A stretch of 64,000 nt of DNA, from assembly GCF_030867095.1 (NCBI RefSeq), contig NC_081831.1, positions 41,601,319 through 41,665,318 of the forward strand. Reading direction: 5' to 3'. Positions within the stretch are counted from its first letter, which is position 1, and each line of letters starts with the position of its first letter. The DNA comes from Alligator mississippiensis (Eukaryota > Chordata > Crocodylia > Alligatoridae). The translations under genes and the position numbers were made by a program. Below are positions 58,001 to 64,000 of the stretch, one piece after another. Below the pieces are notes generated by a model. The model was given only the letters and a program-made list of their open reading frames with translations. It made no database searches and was not told the DNA's origin.

Positions 58001-61000
58001 TCCCAAGGGAGGTGGTGCTCTCCCCTACCCTGGGGGTCTTCAAGAGGAGGTTAGATGAGTATCTAGCTGGGGTCATATAGACCCAGCACTCTTTCCTGCC
58101 TATGCAGGGGGTCGGACTCGATGATCTATTGAGGTCCCTTCCAACCCTAACATCTATGAATCTATGACCTCCACTTAACCCAGGAGGTGCAGTCCCACCA
58201 GAGGAAATGCCCTGTTGGACCTGGTCCTGGCCACAGGCGATGATCTGGTAAGGGGGTTCCAGGTCCTTGACCACCTGGGTGATAGCAATCATCACTTGCT
58301 GGAATTCATCATCCAGCGCAGGGTGACAATGACCTGCAGCAAGGCGATAGCCCTAGACTTCAAGAGGGCCAACTTTAACGAGTTGAGACTGGTGGGAGAG
58401 GCGCTGGGGTTCTCCAGGGCAAGGGAACTCAGTGCCCAAGATGAGTGGTCGTTCCTTAAGGAGACGATACTCAGGGCCCAAGGGGTGACGATCCCAACAA
58501 GAAGCAAGGGGGGCAAGAGTGCCCAAAAGCCCCCCTGGCTCACCAAGGACATCCAGGAATGCCTGGTTGCCAAAAAAGCAGCTTACACCCGGGGGGGTGG
58601 GGGCGGCTATCTCCAAAGAGGAGTATACCTCCGCTGCTCGGGCCTGTAGGGGGGTTGTTAGGAAAGCTAAGGCAGACATAGAGCTAGGACTAGTGTCCAA
58701 GATCAAAGATAATAAAAAGTCCTTTTTCAAATATACAGGAGGATGAAGAAGGCACCGGGAAACGTGGGCCCCTGCAAGATATGCTGGGCAATCTGGTGGT
58801 TGCGCCAGAGGAGCAGGCAGACCTTTTTAACAAATTCTTCACCTCCGTTTTCTTGTGCAGGGACAGGGACTCCCCCACCGTAATTCAAGATGGACTCGAG
58901 GGGAACACCTCCAGACCTAAGATTGAGGAGGACCGGGTTAGAGTGCTTCTAGAGGGGCTGGACGTGTTCAAATCAGCAGGTCCAGATGCTCTCTACCCCA
59001 GGGTGTTGAGGGAGCTAGCAAAGGTTATTGCAGGGCCCTTGGCACGGCTTTATGAGACCTCGTGGTGCTTGGGCCAGGTGCCAGATGATTGGAAGATAGC
59101 CAATGTGGTCCCCATCTTTAAAAAAGGGAGGAGGGAGGACCCGGGCAATTATAGGCCCGTCAGTCTTACCTCAATCCTGGGGAAACTCTTTGAGATCATC
59201 AAGGAACACGTCTGTGATGGGCTGGCATCAGGGATGATGCTCAAGGGTAACCAGCACGGTTTCATTAGGGGCAGGTCATGTCAGACCTACCCGACTGCCT
59301 TTTACGATCAGGTCACAAAAGCACTGGATGCAGGTGTCGCCATGGATGTAGTCTTTCTGGACTTCAGCAAGGCCTTTGACACTGTCAACCACCCCATCCT
59401 CATTAAAAAACTAGGTGCCTGTGGCATTGACGCCTTACACGGTCAAATGGATTGCAAATTGGCTGAAGGGTCGTACTCAGAGGGTGGTGGTGGATGGGTC
59501 ATATTCGACCTGGGGGGAAGTGGGCAGCGGAGTCCTCCAAGGCTCAGTCCTTGGGCCCACACTGTTCAATTTCTTTATCAGCGATTTGGATGACGGGGTG
59601 AAAAGCAACCTGTTTAAATTTGCTGTTGATACCAAAATTTGGGGTGAGGTGGGCACGCTAGTAGGGAGGGAGAGACTGCAGCAAGACCTGGATAGGTTGC
59701 AGGGGTGGGCTAACAAAAACAGGATGCGTTTCAATATGGACAAGTGCAGGGTGCTGTACTTGGGCAGTAGTAACCAGCAGCACACTTATAAAATGGGAAA
59801 CTCCCTTCTTGAGAACACGGAGGCAGAAAGGGATCTTGGAGTCGTTATTGACTCCAAGATGAACGTGGGCCAACAACGCGAGGTCACGGTCGGTGGGGCT
59901 AACCGGACCTTATCGTGCATCCACAGGTGCATCTCAAGTAGGGCCAAGGAGGTGATCCTCCCCCTCTACGCGATACTGGTCAGGCCACAGCTGGAGTACT
60001 GTGTCCAGTTCTGGGCACCCCACTTCAAGAGAGATGTGGACAACATTGAGAGGGTCCAGAGGAGGGCCACCCGCATGATCTGGGGATAGCAGAGCAGACC
60101 CTACAATGAGAGGCTATGGGACCTGAACCTGTTCAGCCTTCACAAGAGAAGGCTGAGGGGGGACCTTGTGACCGTCTATAAACTCACTAGGGGGGGGACC
60201 AGAAGGGTTTGGGGGAGACCTTGTTTCCCCTAGCGCCCCCCGAGATAACAAGGAATAACGGCCACAAGTTGTTGGAGAGAAGATTTAGATTAGACATCCA
60301 TAAGAACTACTTCACAGTTAGGGCGGCTAGGATCTGGAACCAACTTCCAAGGGAAGTGGTGCTGGCTCCTACCCTGGGGGTCTTTAAGAAGCAGCTTGAT
60401 GCCTACCTGGCTGGGGTCATTTGAGCCCAGTTTTCCTCCTGCCCAGGCAGGGGGTTGGACTTGAAGATCTACAAGGTCCCTTCCGACCCTACTTCTATGA
60501 TTCTATGATACAGATGCTAAAGAATCTTCACACTGAACCACAACCCTAAGATCCTGTTGTGATCCTCATTTTACACGCAAGTAACCTGCCAAAGCCAGAA
60601 TCTGCAGTAGAGTTGGGATCAGAGCTCAAGTCTCAGGCCCCTGCTCCTCCTCAAACTCAACCCATTAGAGTACACTCCCCCTCTGAGCTACTGTAGCAAT
60701 GCTTGTGTATCCAGGGTCCTAGAATGGAAGGGTCTTTTGTTTGTTTGTTTTTAATATAACATCAATTTAAGGAACAGGAAACTGCCCTCTTAAAATACCC
60801 AATCCCAAATGTAATCTATACAAACCAGGGAGTTGGATGGCTGACTCCCACCCACACCAACTGAAACCAGAACACAACTTCTACCTGGAAAAATACACTG
60901 CTCATCTGCCATGAGAGGGGTGGCTGCTTGTTTATGTCCCTTTTATCTGATCTTTGAGCTGTTTAGTTTTGCTCCAAGTGTAAGACTGCATATTCTTTTC

Positions 61001-64000
61001 TTTTTATTGTTTGTTGTTTTATTGTTTTATTGTGTAGTTTTCATTGTAGTTTGTACAGTGCCAGCCTGCCAGCCAACACATGAAGGACAGAGAAGGTGAG
61101 AGACCAAAGCACTCAGATTCATCAAGATTTGTTAGCTGTAGAATATTAAGGATTTGCAATCCTATCTTTTTGCAGATCTTGCAAGTAAGGCACTGAGCTC
61201 AAAGCCTCTGAAAAGAGCAAGTAGAAACAAAGGTGAAATACTGGTACACTGGCTCAAAGAAAGAACTCCAAATAGAAGGCAGAGGTAAGGAGGAGAGAGA
61301 TAGACAAGGACCAAGTGTCATGCAGAACCTTGAAAGCAAGGAGAAGCCAGTGATGAGATCTGTAGCAAAGACACGAGACACGGTCAGAGACGGAAGCACA
61401 GGTGTGGAGCCTGTTGGCAGCATTTTGAAAAGCCTGTGCATCAGTGCATCAAGTCAAGAGTTCAGGGTGGAGACAAGCAGCAGCTCCCATAGCTGAAACA
61501 AAATGCAACTGGGACATGGATCAGAGTTTAGGTGGTGGGAATGGAGAGGAACAGGAGGATGCTGCAGTACCAGGACAGAAGCAGCTCTGTGGACTACTCC
61601 TCTAAGCCAGTTACTTTATCACAAGTCCTTGCCACTGTTTAATCCAACTTCCATCAGGCTAAATAACTCAGCTAGGGCATTATTGTCTCTTCTTGTGTGT
61701 GGATAACAAATGCTGTGACTTTGACATTCCTTTCGAGTAAGAGACCATTGTCCTGACCAAACTCCAGTCTGGTTCATTCCATTCTGCCTTCCTGAATTTT
61801 GTGGTACTCTGTCACTCAAAAGTTAGCCTTTACTTTCAGCCCAGAAATCACAGAATCAAGAGTCAGAGAGATGTAAAGCAAGAAGGGACTTCCAGAGGTC
61901 ATTTAGTTAACTCCCTGCCTGAGGCAGGACAATCCATAATCTAAACTCTACATAAGACTACCATCAACCCTGACAACACAGACATAACACCCTAACCTGC
62001 CACAGGTAAAACAGGGGAATCACAGCAGTCAATGTCCTGCTTCTATGAAATGTTCTTAATATGTGCTCAAGAGATCCCGGGTAGAGGGCCATGTCCCCTG
62101 CTACAGAGGATGGCAAAAAAACCCACAGTCCATACCGATCTGGCCATGGAGTAAAATTCCTTCCTAACCCCCAAATATGGTAATCAGTCTGACCCTGAGA
62201 GGAGGAGCAAGACCTAGCCAGGAATCTCGGCTTTAGTCCCAGCAGGAATGTTGGCACACTTCAAAGTTCCCAGCCTTAGCTGTAGCCAGCACCAATGCCT
62301 CTGAGGGAGGCTTAAAGACACCTTGTTTGCTTGGCAAACTAAGTATTCCCTCTATTCCCATCCCCACGTGCTGCCTAGCAAAGACTTTAGGAAATGAAGT
62401 TACTGTCACCATCTAGTCCACCAGCAGGTTTCACCATCTACTCTAGAAGTTCTCAAGCTTTTCATAGCATAAAATGTGTTTTAATACAGAGATTCTCTTG
62501 CACACCTCTCTCCCATCTGCAGCAGCAGCAAGTATTTCAGATGGAAAAGAGGCATCCCATATTCCCAAGTTCCTTCAGGGTTGAATTAGAAGTTGGCAAT
62601 AAGCTAGCTGCATGTTAATTACCAGTACTTCACTGATCAGCTTGAGAAGGTCTACTTTCACCACTGCACTTGCGCTACCATTTAACTATAAGAGCAAACA
62701 AGCCACCACCACAAAATGCTCTTCTCCCCAAGCAGTCTTATAGAAAAATGGACAAACTGCACCACCAAGTGGATAGAATGGTGTACTACATCACTCAAAT
62801 GAACGTAAACGTTAGTTCACTGACTACCAGTATGATGCAGACAACACCAGGACAAGATACAGGAGGGGAAAACACACACCTAAAAACCCGAAGTGCAATT
62901 CAGATTTCCCCAAGAAGCTTCTCTTGGCCAGAAAAAACTATTCACCTGTCAGTTACCAGAAATGGACTGGATTCTTCAGCTAGAACCTGGCTTCTTACAA
63001 GAGGTGACTTCACAGGTTTTGCTGAATCTCCTATCTCAATCTGATGATAGGAAGTGCATTCCCCTAACTCAAGGAAATGGAAGAGAATCAACTAGCATAG
63101 CACAAAGGATATCCAACAGGAATTCAGCTCAAGACTGACTGTACATAAAGGTGGCCCTTCCACTATTCTCACTGCTCTTCTCTCCTTGTCTGAAGTTAAA
63201 AAGGTCAAGGATCAATTCATGCACCAAAATTTAGTTCGTCTAATGAAAGATATCACAGTTACCTAAAGAACCTTGTCTGCTTATAAACTAAAAAATGAAC
63301 ATATAAAACACAGCCACCCACATACCTTGCAACATGTTCCTCTTTGACAGCAACATTCCAACTTTTGGCCTTTTAGCAGTTAAGGGTAGGCTGTATGGGT
63401 ACTACTGGGGAGAAGCTAGAGAGGCAGAGATGTGCCTAGTAGAGGTACCCAGTAGGGAAATAAGCAAACTCCTTCTGCCATACATCCCTTCCACCAATGT
63501 CCCACCTGGGAACCAGCAAGTGCTGCTCTAAGAACAGAACTGACAGTTCGGCAGGAAATATAGTAACGCTGGTTGGAGCCACAATTAAAACAGAACTGTA
63601 CGGTTCATTTATCAGAGCCCTGCATGTTCCCATTCCAATGCCAGCAAAGCAGTAGAGAAGCTGAACTGTCCAGAACATCTAGTTAAAAAGACATGCAGAG
63701 GAACAGAGGCAAATCTGCTGGCTCCAGCAGACACCCATTTTGATCAGATTCTCAGCTCACCCTTTCCCACTCCATCCCATGCTCTTCCTCTCCAGGAGCA
63801 AGCAGGCTCAGCCCCAGGGTAAGAGAAGATGCATAACTGACGAGAGTGCAGCAATTTGCACCCTACCACCTACCCTCCAGTTTGCAACATGTTTCGCTTT
63901 AGTGGCCCAGTGGTCCAATGGGCAGCACTGAACTTTTCCAGAGCAGGTGGAGGAGTGTTAGAGCCAGCAATCCCATCAGAGGCCTCTTCCTCAGGCTCCT
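54892..64000 (-). CDS. MORC4: MORC4, 3' part of the gene (C-terminal exons)
   Basis: MORC4 is a nuclear GHKL-type ATPase with a CW zinc finger that reads histone H3 and a C-terminal coiled coil for dimerisation. Only the C-terminal exons lie here: 63874-64000 (runs off the window), 56321-57047, about 55822-56114 and 54892-55045. The ATPase and CW parts lie beyond the right edge. Close matches to human MORC4 include ERDLLQCK joined to VEKLEQEK, GLYWSKKHMGYRQAELQ, LKERLRETEMHLE, LPHLELQ and SDQVDEIL.QTVLE.NH near the end. Exon phases fit throughout. Position and orientation right of CLDN2 match human gene order. The intron between 57047 and 63874 is enlarged by a 3.3-kb CR1 insertion. Confidence 0.95.
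55046..55821 (-). other. MORC4: Last MORC4 intron
   Basis: 0.8-kb intron with no recognised element. Confidence 0.8.
55822..56114 (-). CDS. MORC4: MORC4 penultimate coding exon (coiled coil)
   Basis: Acceptor TTTAACTCAG/GTGGAG. It codes VEKLEQEKCNLRADLLKSQQ through GLYWSKKHMGYRQAELQ and LKERLRETEMHLE, a Leu/Glu/Lys heptad coiled coil. Two donors keep the same phase: AAAT/GTGAGT (end 55822) and AAAG/GTCAGA (end 55831). The first has the better GTGAGT but a T at -1; the choice changes three residues. Confidence 0.92.
56321..57047 (-). CDS. MORC4: MORC4 large C-terminal exon
   Basis: Acceptor CTTCTCCTTCACAG/CAAGCAC, donor TGCAAG/GTAACT, 727 bp and open throughout. It begins KHKLSVEEELLEKRRRYQEQ, continues through a Ser/Asp/Glu-rich low-conservation region, then SKTAAESGAPIQLIPLGREE and a second helical stretch ending VLAERDLLQCK. 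Confidence 0.95.
57230..60510 (+). mobile_element. CR1 LINE in a MORC4 intron, with a nested CR1
   Basis: Lies antisense to MORC4. It starts in the endonuclease domain (EMWWDSSHIWAVSIRGYRLY; then MGDLNYPDICWEEQ), is split at 57758-58167 by another CR1, resumes with the second half of the endonuclease (LDLVLATGDDLV and a SNHHLLEF block), and continues through reverse transcriptase (58781-59593: PIFKKGRREDPGNYRPVSLT, FLDFSKAFDTVNHPIL; 59415-60089: GVLQGSVLGPTLFN, FAVDTKIWG). It ends CTTCTATGATTCTATGAT at 60510. The second Asp box reads FAVD instead of FADD, the SDH motif reads SNH, and several frame breaks are present, so it is dead. Confidence 0.95.
57758..58167 (+). mobile_element. Nested 410-bp CR1 3' fragment
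   Basis: Starts near AAGAGGAGGAGAGACTAG and codes KRRLRGDLVAAFKFITGAQ through KNFFTVRVAKVWNGLPREV to the CR1 C-terminus YLAGVI. It ends CATCTATGAATCTATGA. The host CR1 sequence on each side (...RRFLA / LHLTQEVQ-like) rejoins once it is taken away, so it inserted later. Confidence 0.92.
60535..60690 (-). repeat. MIR-type SINE fragment
   Basis: Plus-strand blocks ATCCTCATTTTACACGCAAG, AACCTGCCAAAG, GGGATCAGAGCTCAAG and a CCCATTAGAGTACAC end correspond to the antisense of a MIR-like SINE. Confidence 0.55.
60691..61847 (-). other. MORC4: MORC4 intron, middle part
   Basis: No exon identified. About 61260-61450 (CAGAACCTTGAAAGCAAGGA and a GGCAGCATTTTGAA block) resembles an old amniote interspersed repeat that I cannot name. 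Confidence 0.4.
61848..62240 (-). mobile_element. Old, strongly diverged CR1-type 3' fragment
   Basis: The left end (TCACAGAATCAAGAGTCAGA, then AGAAGGGACTTCCAGAGGTC and CTCCCTGCCTGAGGCAGGAC) is the inverse of a CR1 3' end. Farther right, AAAATTCCTTCCTAACCCC and AATCAGTCTGACCCTGAG are typical of older reptile CR1 3' regions. No readable protein remains. Confidence 0.6.
62241..63873 (-). other. MORC4: MORC4 intron, right part
   Basis: No certain exon. A short exon-like stretch at 63342-63385, ending GTTGCAAG/GTATGT, is discussed in the findings. Confidence 0.4.
63874..64000 (-). CDS. MORC4: MORC4 exon at the window edge (partial)
   Basis: An open stretch enters from the right edge and ends at donor ACTGGAGG/GTAGGT. 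It codes EPEEEASDGIAGSNTPPPAL then EKFSAAHWTTGPLKRNMLQTGG. Its phase (two bases, GG) fits the next exon's leading C. The assignment rests on phase and position; I do not recall the matching human stretch with certainty, and the 5' end lies outside the window. Confidence 0.7.

Overview
This is vertebrate genomic DNA with intron-split genes, a CpG island, SINE and CR1 LINE remnants and hAT-type DNA transposons. The many CR1 copies with 3' ends of the form ...TCTATGAATCTATGA, together with hAT elements, point to a reptile, most likely a crocodilian (a turtle is the main alternative). The species is inferred, not proven. Three protein-coding genes are recognised from their own sequence: RIPPLY1 (minus, 7251-11482, four exons with matching splice phases), CLDN2 (plus, single coding exon 29502-30299) and the 3' part of MORC4 (minus, 54892 to beyond 64000). 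Order and orientation match human Xq22.3 (RIPPLY1 <, CLDN2 >, MORC4 <), so this is a conserved amniote block.

Layout. 1-960: a CpG island with TATA, an X-box-like motif and three CCAAT boxes, whose gene is not identified. 960-6590: repeats, including a CCCACA-rich hAT-like element. 6590-11550: RIPPLY1 with poly(A) signal, four exons and a TATA promoter. 11550-29260: intergenic, with CR1 copies at 13758, 21678 and 25877, one split by a solo LTR. 29263-31063: CLDN2 last exon. 31064-54840: about 24 kb without genes, holding SINEs, hAT elements (two with large internal palindromes), a 2.7 kb CR1 with a small internal inversion, and an LTR-like stretch. 54842-64000: MORC4 3' exons; the intron between 57047 and 63874 holds a 3.3 kb CR1 with a second CR1 nested in it.

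The genes do not form an operon-like unit. RIPPLY1 is a nuclear co-repressor adaptor for T-box factors in somite formation, CLDN2 a cation-selective tight-junction channel, MORC4 a nuclear GHKL ATPase. The most distinctive observations are a four-copy 33-bp coding minisatellite that lengthens the cytoplasmic tail of claudin-2, and two hAT-like insertions, each carrying a palindrome with arms over 200 bp and both sitting in copies of one dispersed repeat family.
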